Virus record (IMG/VR): IMGVR_UViG_3300023109_003296
Coordinates: 25,845-89,844 of that record
Strand: one strand, 5' to 3'
Source of the DNA: a virus
DNA length: 64,000 bases
Both the position numbers and the translations under genes were made by a program. Below the pieces are notes generated by a model. That model was given only the letters and a program-made list of their open reading frames with translations. It was not told the DNA's origin and made no database searches. Below, one piece after another: positions 53,678 to 61,122 of the stretch. Position 1 is the stretch's first letter. Each line of letters opens with the position of its first letter.

Positions 53678-53709
53678 AAAGAAGCCTCGCCTAAAAGACG
53701 AGACTCCTT
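53676..53709 (-). terminator. Terminator at the end of the leftward head operon
   Basis: Arms 53679-53689 and 53699-53709 form an 11-bp stem on the minus-strand RNA only (two G·U pairs), with a nine-base loop and a TTTTT tract after the stem. On the plus strand the same positions give A·C mismatches and no T tract, so it serves the head operon. Confidence 0.65.
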
Positions 53710-53736
53710 ACAACCAAAACAAACAACAAAAGAAAA

Positions 53737-54183
53737 TTATCCGTCCAATCCAGAAACCTGCCTGGGTTCTGATTGATACATATTGTATTTATGGACTAGT
53801 TCATCCATAATGTTTTTAGCGTCATTAGCAAAAGCTCTAATTATTTTAGCAGATTCATTCTTATTTGTGAATGTAACCCTACTTTCTCCATCGCTTATTG
53901 ATGCAACCTCACCGCCAGAGCTGACAGAACAGTCCATAATGCCACGTAGAGCGTTCCTAGCCTTCTTGGAGTAGTGATGGTATAGATATGCTTGTTTGTA
54001 TATCGCTTGAGCCTCCTCGTCCATGTCATCGCCATCTAGCTCATAACACTGATCAAGAAGCCCATTAAGAACACCAAGATTTGCTCTCATCCAAGAGAGA
54101 ATAGATTGTGTTGAGTTTAATGAGGAGTCATTATCGAACTCATCCTGCATTAATTCTTGAGCTAATTCCTCTAAAACCTGCAT
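53737..54183 (-). CDS. Putative head-associated protein
   Basis: A 148-residue acidic, mainly helical protein (VLEELAQELMQDEF, LDQCYELDGDDMDEEAQAIYKQAY). It is the last gene of the leftward head operon, overlapping the preceding 178-residue gene by one base (TAATG). No motif is recognised. A small head-completion or scaffold-associated role fits its position. The nearest hairpin terminator lies just beyond its stop. Confidence 0.5.
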   Translation of the reverse strand: MQVLEELAQELMQDEFDNDSSLNSTQSILSWMRANLGVLNGLLDQCYELDGDDMDEEAQAIYKQAYLYHHYSKKARNALRGIMDCSVSSGGEVASISDGESRVTFTNKNESAKIIRAFANDAKNIMDELVHKYNMYQSEPRQVSGLDG

Positions 54184-54719
54184 TAAACCTCTCCAATTAT
54201 TTTGATTGTTTCTGCGTGATCAGGATTATTCGGATCTAGTTTGATGGTGTCTACTTTGGTAGGCATAGAGTTTCTCATGTTATTCCTATTGTAGCTTTTG
54301 AATTCAGACTTGAGAACTCCTTTGAGTTGTTGTCCTGGTATATATGGGTTTAAACCTACCTTGTAAGCCATGTCTTGTAAGTCACGCTCTGACATTCCCT
54401 TGAGTTTATCTTCGAATACATCTAGCTCGTTTGTCCCAAACGGATTGATTTGATCAACACCTAAAATATTCTCAAGTTCACTCATCTTCTTTGCGAACTC
54501 AGGGCTTCTTGTGTCGTTCCTAGCTTTCATTTCATTGATTTCGCTAATTAGGCTAGGCTTCTTTGGAGCTTCTTCTGTTTTAGCTTCTACTTGAGTTTTA
54601 GCTTGAGCCATATTGGACTTTTTCTTTCCTTTTTTCATATTTTTAATTGTTTCAGCGGATGCACTGTCGTTATCTACACCATAAGATACATCTAATTTAT
54701 TTTGATTTTCATCTTGCAT
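54183..54719 (-). CDS. Putative head-associated protein with SAP-like segment
   Basis: A 178-residue protein. The N-terminal ~60 residues are low-complexity and charged; the C-terminal half contains MSERDLQDMAYKVGLNPYIPGQQLKGVLKSEF, a helix-loop-helix reminiscent of a SAP/Rho-N-type nucleic acid-binding fold. Minus-strand TATAAT ends six bases before its ATG, immediately after the terminator that follows the capsid gene, so it is likely transcribed from its own promoter. The SAP link is tentative. Confidence 0.5.
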   Translation of the reverse strand: MQDENQNKLDVSYGVDNDSASAETIKNMKKGKKKSNMAQAKTQVEAKTEEAPKKPSLISEINEMKARNDTRSPEFAKKMSELENILGVDQINPFGTNELDVFEDKLKGMSERDLQDMAYKVGLNPYIPGQQLKGVLKSEFKSYNRNNMRNSMPTKVDTIKLDPNNPDHAETIKIIGEV

Positions 54720-54725
54720 ACTTAT

Positions 54726-54754
54726 ATTATAGTCTTGTTATACATTATTTACAC
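54726..54754 (-). promoter_or_regulatory. Possible promoter for the small head genes
   Basis: Minus-strand TATAAT (54726-54731) lies six bases before the ATG at 54719. GTGTAA (54749-54754) occupies the -35 position at 17 bp, but is a poor -35. The box follows directly after the capsid terminator. Confidence 0.5.
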
Positions 54755-54786
54755 AAAAAAAGGCCACCCCGTTAAGGATGACCTTT
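54755..54786 (-). terminator. Terminator after the major capsid gene
   Basis: On the minus strand, an 11-bp stem with two G·U pairs (arms 54776-54786 and 54759-54769), a six-base loop and a T tract. It is followed at once by a TATAAT box, so capsid transcription is separated from the downstream pair. Confidence 0.8.
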
Positions 54787-54805
54787 AAATTTTTTGTTTT
54801 AACTG

Positions 54806-55927
54806 TTACAGTCCGTTACAGATAAGTCCAGCTAGGGCACGATTGTCAAGGACCATACGACCCTCTTCAATACCACCGAACCAGCCAATCTTGTTCTGGC
54901 GGATGCTGTACTGATCATCAGCGACAAGATTCATTTCTGAACCATTCTCTTCGTCAACGGCAATTGCCTTGATAAGAGAGTCACGACCACGATCAAGTCC
55001 AAGAAGGATCTCGTCAGCAGCACCATCGAATACTGCGGTAGAACCACCGTCTGCATCAGAATAGGTTGTAGCACCAGCGATAGTGTCGAAGATTGTGTTG
55101 AACTTCTGTCCGACGCCAAGCTCGTTAACTTCCATGATGGAAATACCGTAAAACTCAGGGAGACCACCACCAGCATTAAATACTGATTCACGAACGCTTT
55201 CAGTAGCAGCAAGGTCAGTATTTTGACCCTTGGTGTTTACTGGGTTGTAGGACATCTCACGAAGTGACTTAACAGCTTCTGGAGAAACCATGAGATCGGT
55301 GATTCCACGACGACCACCTTCTGGAGTACCTTTGTTCCAAGCGGTGTTAATGCGCTTTGCACGGGTAATGAGGTTATTGAAATCGTCAAGAAGGAATGAA
55401 CCGTCTACACCAGCACGGAAAACGTGATCCTTGCCGTTAGTAGAAGCGTTAGCGACTGCACCCATAATAAGGTTAGCAGAAGTGCGCTCTTGCTTAAGAA
55501 GGAGTTCTTGAGCCATACGAGTAAATGTCTTGCTTACAACGTCCATGCGGCTCTTGGCTGCATAACGACGATCAAAGCTAACAGCTGTGTCTAGGCTATA
55601 AGTAGCAATCTTAAGCTCAGAAACGGTAGGAGTTACTTGGTTCTGAGGAAGACCACCAGCAACGCTAGTACTGTAGATGTTTACATAGTCCTCATCAGTA
55701 ACGTCATAGTACAGATCCAACGGAATGGAAGGATTGTCCTCTGAGTTAAACTGAAGTGGAGTAAACAAGTTACTGAGCACTGGTGCATTGTTGATAACCT
55801 CTGCAATGACTGGTCCGATAAACTGAGCGAGCGCAACCTGAGCTTCGTAAGCAACCGAACGGTTCTTAGAAGCCATAGCTTTAATAAGCTCGACCTGTTC
55901 TGGAGTTCTTTTAAGTGAAATTTTCAT
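54806..55927 (-). CDS. Major capsid protein
   Basis: A 373-residue protein with higher GC and a more regular codon pattern than its neighbours, as expected for the most expressed virion protein. It lies downstream of the portal, protease-scaffold and decoration-like genes and has its own strong terminator. The beginning (KISLKRTPEQVELIKAMASK) and the beta-rich, Gly/Asp-rich body with LMVSPEAVKSLREM and YGISIMEVNELG resemble HK97-fold capsid proteins that bind no cofactor. No metal or enzyme motif is seen. The fold assignment is by position, length and pattern, not by a clear single motif. Confidence 0.8.
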   Translation of the reverse strand: MKISLKRTPEQVELIKAMASKNRSVAYEAQVALAQFIGPVIAEVINNAPVLSNLFTPLQFNSEDNPSIPLDLYYDVTDEDYVNIYSTSVAGGLPQNQVTPTVSELKIATYSLDTAVSFDRRYAAKSRMDVVSKTFTRMAQELLLKQERTSANLIMGAVANASTNGKDHVFRAGVDGSFLLDDFNNLITRAKRINTAWNKGTPEGGRRGITDLMVSPEAVKSLREMSYNPVNTKGQNTDLAATESVRESVFNAGGGLPEFYGISIMEVNELGVGQKFNTIFDTIAGATTYSDADGGSTAVFDGAADEILLGLDRGRDSLIKAIAVDEENGSEMNLVADDQYSIRQNKIGWFGGIEEGRMVLDNRALAGLICNGL

Positions 55928-55930
55928 TTT

Positions 55931-55958
55931 ATTATATATATTTCTAGTTAATTGTTAA
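55931..55958 (-). promoter_or_regulatory. Possible promoter for the capsid gene
   Basis: Minus-strand TTAACA (55953-55958), 16-bp spacer, TATAAT (55931-55936), then AAA and the ATG. With a start point about seven bases after the -10, transcription would begin inside the first codons, so either an upstream start or a non-standard mechanism is needed. No Shine-Dalgarno sequence is present. Confidence 0.45.
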
Positions 55959-55959
55959 A

Positions 55960-56568
55960 TTACAGACCAAGTGCAATAACTGCGTAATCACCTGCGAATG
56001 CGTCTGGGATATTTCCACTTGTGCGTGAACCAGTTCCGATCACAGTACCAACTTTTTCTGCTGCGGTTGCGGCACAAGCCTCAACTTTACCTGCTGTAGC
56101 ACTCAGTGCGATACCGCCACCAACTGCAAGAGCACCAGTGTAAGCATCAGAAGTGATGGTGAATACACCACGGGTTGCAACAGGAACAGCTTGTCCAGGC
56201 ATAACACAGCCAAGCTCTTCAGCTTTCACTGGGTTGTAAAGAAGTTTTTCGCCATTCTCGTCGTACTTTGCAGTTTGACGAAGAGTAAGTCCAAGAAGAG
56301 CGTCACCGCTTTCGGCAGGAGCAATCTCAAGATTAACACTTGGGTATTGAGCTTTAACGAAAGGATAATCGGTCTTACCTTGGTAAGCGTTATCTGAGTA
56401 TGATACAGGGTCTAGATCAAAGTTTCCTGCGGAAACCTTTACAAAGACACCAGCATCGCCAGCACCAGAGCCTGTAGTAGACTCGTTTGCACTAGCACCG
56501 TCAAGGGCGAAGAGATTGATAACATCATTCTCGTCGTATTGTCTAAATGGTAGAATTCTTAATGACAT
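55960..56568 (-). CDS. Putative head decoration protein
   Basis: A 202-residue, Gly/Ala/Ser/Val-rich protein with a beta-strand pattern (VFVKVSAGNFDLDPV, GVFTITSDAYTGALAVGGGIAL), typical of small capsid decoration proteins that sit on HK97 lattices. It lies between the protease-scaffold and capsid genes, the usual decoration position. No enzymatic motif is seen. The codon pattern is GC-richer than most of the window, like the capsid gene, which suggests high expression. The role is inferred from composition and place. Confidence 0.6.
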   Translation of the reverse strand: MSLRILPFRQYDENDVINLFALDGASANESTTGSGAGDAGVFVKVSAGNFDLDPVSYSDNAYQGKTDYPFVKAQYPSVNLEIAPAESGDALLGLTLRQTAKYDENGEKLLYNPVKAEELGCVMPGQAVPVATRGVFTITSDAYTGALAVGGGIALSATAGKVEACAATAAEKVGTVIGTGSRTSGNIPDAFAGDYAVIALGL

Positions 56569-56592
56569 GTTTTTATTTTTTTTGTTAAATTT

Positions 56593-58122
56593 TTATGAAA
56601 TTTCTATATTGCTGCGATCAAAAGCTGCAGCAAACTTTTGTTGTAATGTTTCCTCATCACGGGAAACGGTTTCGTTTGAATTTGAAATTGAAGCTTCTGT
56701 AATTTCAGCTCCATCAAGGATTTCCTCCTCGGTTTTGCTTGCTACAACTTCTTCAGTAGGCTTTGAGATTCTTTTCTCAACTTCCTCCTGAATACGTGCT
56801 TCAATTTGCTTTTCAAATTCAGCTTTAGCTTCTTTACTCTTGTGCTTCCAAACAACATCCATCTTCTCTTGGAAGGAAGCAAACGCTTCGTCTGTTGTTT
56901 CGACTGACTTGAGCTCTTTAGCTAAAAACTCTTTATCTTCGTCTTCAAGATCAAATTTTTGATCGAGTACGTCCATACGCTCATTAAAACGAGCAACCGC
57001 TTGTTCAGCCTTGATTGAGGCTTCATATTCAGCGATTTTATTTTGGGCTTCTTCGAACTTTGTCTTCAAGTCTTCGACTGAAGTTTTAAGTTCTTGGTGC
57101 TCTGCAGCAACAGCTTCTTTTTCTTCTTGTGCTTTAGTAAGTTCTGCACGAAACTCTTCGTCTTTTTCTTTGATAGCATCTGCAAAGGTGCTGGTCATAG
57201 AAGCGACAGCTTCTTGCGAGAATTTCTTTTCATGAAGAAGATCCTTCAGTTCGTTAATAACTTTTTCAGTTTCCATAGAATTATTCTTTTTAAGGTTTAC
57301 ATTAGTTTTTTCACTTTGTGAAATATTTTTATCTCTTTTGTCTTTTATAACAATTGATCTTTCTTTATCAGGCTTCATATAAACGCCCTTGACATCTGCT
57401 GCTGGATTAGTTGTATAACCAACACCTAACGGATAAATCTTGCCTGTGATGAGCCTGTTAATCACTTCACCCTTATCTGTTTTACCAGATCCTCCACACG
57501 ATCTCAACGAGCCAAGCATCTCTTCCATTTCATCAGGATCAGATATAATTCTTGCTTCGTCAAGATACTCACTGCCAACAGCCAAGACAAAATCGGAAAA
57601 ACCGACTTCCCAACTTGTAGATACAGAGTGGTACATTTCATCTCCTGAACTACAGGATTTTTCTAATGCTTCTGCAAATGTTGGGTTGGCTGATTTATAA
57701 ACCAAAGCGCCAAGAGCGATATTAAAAGGCTTGTTGTAACCAGCAAGCTCGTTTGCTTGCATGACTCTACTTGTCCCGTATTCGCTCCAACCAGCACTAG
57801 CAATATGACCAACGATTCTATCTTTATCGTGTTCTATATTTGTTGGTTTATGTATAAAGTTTTTGGTATACTCAATGGCCGTACTGGAATCAATTCCATC
57901 GCCATTTTTATTAAATTTATTTACTACAGCGGCATTAAAAGCAACGCCCATAAGGTCAATGTTGTCTTCGAAATTAATACCATTAGGGATAAGTGATTCT
58001 AAATTGTCTAATGAAGCTTTGGAGATAAAAGAGTCCCCACCTATATCGCAAGAAAAAACTTCTGCTTCAAAAGTGGCTGTATATTTATATGGGACTTTGT
58101 TCTTTCTACTTCTTTTCATCAC
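56593..58122 (-). CDS. Prohead protease-scaffold fusion
   Basis: A 509-residue two-part protein. The first ~260 residues look like a prohead serine protease: KNFIHKPTNIEHDKDRIVGH (with His 91/98/106 as histidine candidates) and SSGDEMYHSVSTSWEVGF (with the candidate Ser around 166-170). The last ~220 residues (from about 285) are a highly charged helix/coiled coil (Glu/Lys/Ala rich), typical of scaffold. An internal Met at 283 (57276) precedes the coil and could give a separate scaffold product, as in lambda C/Nu3. It overlaps the portal gene by 17 bp. Protease identity is moderately sure from pattern and place. Confidence 0.72.
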   Translation of the reverse strand: MMKRSRKNKVPYKYTATFEAEVFSCDIGGDSFISKASLDNLESLIPNGINFEDNIDLMGVAFNAAVVNKFNKNGDGIDSSTAIEYTKNFIHKPTNIEHDKDRIVGHIASAGWSEYGTSRVMQANELAGYNKPFNIALGALVYKSANPTFAEALEKSCSSGDEMYHSVSTSWEVGFSDFVLAVGSEYLDEARIISDPDEMEEMLGSLRSCGGSGKTDKGEVINRLITGKIYPLGVGYTTNPAADVKGVYMKPDKERSIVIKDKRDKNISQSEKTNVNLKKNNSMETEKVINELKDLLHEKKFSQEAVASMTSTFADAIKEKDEEFRAELTKAQEEKEAVAAEHQELKTSVEDLKTKFEEAQNKIAEYEASIKAEQAVARFNERMDVLDQKFDLEDEDKEFLAKELKSVETTDEAFASFQEKMDVVWKHKSKEAKAEFEKQIEARIQEEVEKRISKPTEEVVASKTEEEILDGAEITEASISNSNETVSRDEETLQQKFAAAFDRSNIEIS

Positions 58123-60070
58123 TGTGATAGAGTATTGCGGCTGAATAATTATCTAACTCATGTTCGGCTGATATATCAAGTATCTCAGGCAAAACATTTA
58201 AATGTTGTATGTCTTCCAAGTTAGATACACAAGAAACAGCTTTTTGCGTCCAATTTTCAACACTTGTAGAACAAACTATAGCCTCACACAAACTATCAAG
58301 CATTTTCTCGTTTCTTTTGGTGAATCTTTTTATGCTTAATTTGTCCTTCATTTCCTTTTTAATTTCGGCTCTAACCGTTTCAAGATTATGAATTGTTTTT
58401 TCTATATTTTTCCTAGAATACTTAGCTTCAGAGTTTTCTTGAGGTATTCCTGATGTACCTTCTGGTCTTCCAGGTTGTGCATTTGGTCCTTCATTTACAT
58501 CGTCTCCAGCTGGCTCAATCATAGGCACTCCACCCACGATAGGGTTGTAATAACCCTCTTCTCTCTGCTCTATAAATTTCTTTTGGGCTGGCCCTATAGC
58601 TTCCACTTCTGGGAATTTTCCAGTGTGGAACATTTCCATTCCTTGTTGAGGTGTAATAATACCAAGCTCCATAAGTCTTGTGGCAACTTTCATAAGCTGT
58701 GTTTCGTCTCTCATATCCACATCCTTAAATACAGCTTCAGGATAAGATCTAAAGCCTAACTCTTTCGAAATTCTTTTGATTTCTTTTTGTAAGAAGTCTG
58801 CCAAGAAAGCGTTCCTGGCTTCTTTAAGTCTATCAATAAATATCTGAGCCTTAACTTGTGTTGCGCCGTATTTTTCCTCGCCAACAACAACGTTTTGCAA
58901 TCCCTGTTTGATATCTTCGTTTAGTACTTTGTATTTTTCAGAGCCAAGAACTTTATTCAGGTCTGGTATAATAAATTCCGCTTTGGTTGTATAATCTGAC
59001 ACAAGAACACGCCCGACACTCTCATTCTTGAAGAGGCTTTGCATGGCGTTTAGGTTTTGTGCATTTATACCTCCTTTGTCAGGTTCTGCACCCATTGTTA
59101 TTAAAAGTATTACGTTTTCAATGGTTCGTGTTATTGCTTGATCCATTTTTTTAAGTTCAAGCTTTGCATTAATGTCCTCAAGAACTGGGTATCCAAATGG
59201 AATAGCAAATGGTTCGTAATCCTGCTTCTTGTAAAACGAGTGTGAAACTTTTTCTGGGTCCAACTTAATTTTCAGACCGTCTGTGTTATAAGCTCCTCTT
59301 TTTATACTATCTTTTACATCATCTGGTAAAGAGTCAAAGATTTCCTTATCCTCGTCTGTCGATGGGTTCTGAAGTCTTGCCATTTCATACTCAGAAAGTA
59401 TTTTTTCATAAGCACCGTCATTAAAAGAGGAAGCTCTGGTAGCTACAATGTCATAAGGATTCATTAGTATGTAACGAATCGGAACAGTATTCTTAGAAAT
59501 CCCAGTTGGGGTAATAGATTTAACTAAATCTACGAAATCATCGTCTCTAAACTTACCATCAAGTCTATACATGAATATATTTCCACTTCTGTAGTATTCT
59601 CTAAAGTATTGGTCTTTTAGGTTTGTCAGGTTTATTTTCTTAAACCATGAATTAAAGAAATCCCTACTTTTCTTAGTTCCTCCTTGCAAAAACAAATCTG
59701 TGTTGGCAAACTCAGACATAATGTCGACAGCGTTTCTGAAAACAGAGACGTTTGCATACGCTTTCTGACAAAGTTCTATGGCGTCTCTAACATTTACCCC
59801 ATCAGCTGAATACTTGTATGGAAGGAGTCCGCTTCTAATACTTGAAAACCTATCTGACTTCTTATCTAGTGCAGCTCTATTAAATCTAGTTGCCCCTTGT
59901 GCGGATGTTGATCTGGACGCTCTTGATGTCTTAAAAGAAGCTGAGGAAGTATAAAAAGGCTCACCCATAAGGTCTGGGTTGAAATCTTCGGATGGTGTCT
60001 GGATTGGCTGTTGTTCTTGATCGAACTTATTCCAGTAATCTGACTTTTTTGTATATTTTCTTTTCGCCAT
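58106..60070 (-). CDS. Portal protein
   Basis: A 654-residue protein of usual portal length. The N-terminal ~80 residues are low-complexity and polar; then come the helix-and-wing parts (e.g. RDAIELCQKAYANVSVFRNA, AIPFGYPVLEDINAKLELKK, VLVSDYTTKAEFIIPDL), and the C-terminal third is charged with a Pro/Gly-rich stretch. It forms the dodecameric ring through which DNA enters the head. It sits between terminase and protease, separated from terminase only by the two AspH-like genes. No enzyme motifs are seen. A hairpin and a TATAAT box precede the ATG. Confidence 0.85.
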   Translation of the reverse strand: MAKRKYTKKSDYWNKFDQEQQPIQTPSEDFNPDLMGEPFYTSSASFKTSRASRSTSAQGATRFNRAALDKKSDRFSSIRSGLLPYKYSADGVNVRDAIELCQKAYANVSVFRNAVDIMSEFANTDLFLQGGTKKSRDFFNSWFKKINLTNLKDQYFREYYRSGNIFMYRLDGKFRDDDFVDLVKSITPTGISKNTVPIRYILMNPYDIVATRASSFNDGAYEKILSEYEMARLQNPSTDEDKEIFDSLPDDVKDSIKRGAYNTDGLKIKLDPEKVSHSFYKKQDYEPFAIPFGYPVLEDINAKLELKKMDQAITRTIENVILLITMGAEPDKGGINAQNLNAMQSLFKNESVGRVLVSDYTTKAEFIIPDLNKVLGSEKYKVLNEDIKQGLQNVVVGEEKYGATQVKAQIFIDRLKEARNAFLADFLQKEIKRISKELGFRSYPEAVFKDVDMRDETQLMKVATRLMELGIITPQQGMEMFHTGKFPEVEAIGPAQKKFIEQREEGYYNPIVGGVPMIEPAGDDVNEGPNAQPGRPEGTSGIPQENSEAKYSRKNIEKTIHNLETVRAEIKKEMKDKLSIKRFTKRNEKMLDSLCEAIVCSTSVENWTQKAVSCVSNLEDIQHLNVLPEILDISAEHELDNYSAAILYHSDEKK

Positions 60071-60075
60071 AAAAG

Positions 60076-60081
60076 ATTATA
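60076..60081 (-). promoter_or_regulatory. TATAAT box 5 bases before the portal start
   Basis: Minus-strand TATAAT (60076-60081) is followed by CTTTT and then the portal ATG (60070). This predicts a leaderless or very short-leader mRNA. No matching -35 is seen. It follows a hairpin at 60092-60117. Confidence 0.5.
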
Positions 60082-60091
60082 CACGGAAAAG

Positions 60092-60117
60092 TTCAAAGTT
60101 AAACTTTTAACTTTGAA
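60092..60117 (-). terminator. Perfect inverted repeat upstream of the portal gene
   Basis: TTCAAAGTTAA (60092-60102) and TTAACTTTGAA (60107-60117) are perfect 11-base arms around ACTT. On the minus strand the hairpin is followed by CTTTTCC and then the portal TATAAT. The stem is AT-rich, so termination would be weak. It may instead be an RNA-processing or protein-binding site. Confidence 0.5.
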
Positions 60118-60125
60118 AAGTCACT

Positions 60126-60644
60126 TTAAGGTACGAAATCTATCATTAAAATAGTTCTTCTTTTTCTGCTTTTATTCCAGGCGTGATGAAGTTTTCTGTC
60201 ATCAAAGATAAAAGACTCTCCATCTGTCCATCTATATATTTTATTTTCACAAAACAAACCTATATTACCAACAGGACAATCAATACCCAAGTGATATCTT
60301 AAATGCGCTGTTTTAAAACCATAGTGAGGTTTCAATACTGCTCCAGGCTCCATTCTTGAAAATGCACAAGCACCATGAGTAGGTATATTTTCCCTAATCA
60401 ATTTTGTTGTTAAAGGCACTAGAGGTTGAAATACTTCCTCAATATCAACACCCATTCTATCTCCAATGCTCTCTGTTCTTCTATCAAAAACAGGAAACAG
60501 AGTCCATGTGTCTCCATTGTTTATATATGTAGATGGCCATGAAGAAAAATTGTCAGCTATGTTTTCATATTCAGCTTTAATATCTTCCCATCTGTCCTCG
60601 ATAGGCTTAAACCTCTCCTTTAGTTCTTCAAAATCGTATTCCAT
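60126..60644 (-). CDS. Aspartyl/asparaginyl beta-hydroxylase-like dioxygenase 1
   Basis: A 172-residue Fe(II)/2-oxoglutarate-type dioxygenase of the AspH/LpxO family. The iron-binding pattern is complete for this family: H-x-G at His107 (LKPHYG) and a second His exactly 46 residues later (His153, KLHHAW), the same spacing as in AspH, where the acidic ligand is absent. RYHLGIDCP and FIFDDRK are typical family segments. It is a half-length paralogue of the next gene and lies between terminase and portal. The substrate is unknown: a protein Asp/Asn or a lipid acyl chain both occur in this family. Confidence 0.82.
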   Translation of the reverse strand: MEYDFEELKERFKPIEDRWEDIKAEYENIADNFSSWPSTYINNGDTWTLFPVFDRRTESIGDRMGVDIEEVFQPLVPLTTKLIRENIPTHGACAFSRMEPGAVLKPHYGFKTAHLRYHLGIDCPVGNIGLFCENKIYRWTDGESFIFDDRKLHHAWNKSRKRRTILMIDFVP

Positions 60645-60649
60645 TTTTT

Positions 60650-61120
60650 TTATTCTATAAAATCTATTATTAATATAACTCTATCTTTTTTTGTCTTGTT
60701 CCAAGCTTCGTGTCTTTTTCTATCGTCGAATATAAATGACTTGCCGTTTTCCCATTTATACACTTTATTTTCACATTTTAATGCACAATTACCATCAGGA
60801 CAATCAATCCCTAAATGGTATCTCAAGTGATCACTCTGATCTCCAATATGAGGTCTAATTATAGTATTAGCCTCTAATTTAGAAAATGCTGCAGTACCAT
60901 GATTAGGAACATACCTTTTAATTAATTCTAATGTCCTTGGAGCTAATTTATAAGCTTGTTCTATTTGCGTCGGCATGGGCCAATTAAAAAACGGAAACAC
61001 TTTCCAGCCTCCATTATCATACAAGAATGTTTCTGGGTAATTACCCATTTTTTCTTTTATCGATTCATACTCTTCTTTGATTATGTCGAAATTGGCTTCT
61101 AGAGACTTAAAATCTTGCAT
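60650..61120 (-). CDS. Aspartyl/asparaginyl beta-hydroxylase-like dioxygenase 2
   Basis: A 156-residue paralogue of the preceding protein. H-x-G at His91 (RPHIG), second His at 137 (KRHEAW), again 46 residues apart, with the shared LRYHLGIDCPDGN, CENKVYKW and FIFDDRKRH segments. FLYDNGGWKVFPFF in the N-terminal half aligns with YINNGDTWTLFPVF of copy 1. Iron ligands are intact. It follows the terminase gene after two bases and starts the gene pair. Two paralogues at one locus are unusual; they might act as a heteromer or on two substrates. Confidence 0.82.
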   Translation of the reverse strand: MQDFKSLEANFDIIKEEYESIKEKMGNYPETFLYDNGGWKVFPFFNWPMPTQIEQAYKLAPRTLELIKRYVPNHGTAAFSKLEANTIIRPHIGDQSDHLRYHLGIDCPDGNCALKCENKVYKWENGKSFIFDDRKRHEAWNKTKKDRVILIIDFIE

Positions 61121-61122
61121 AT

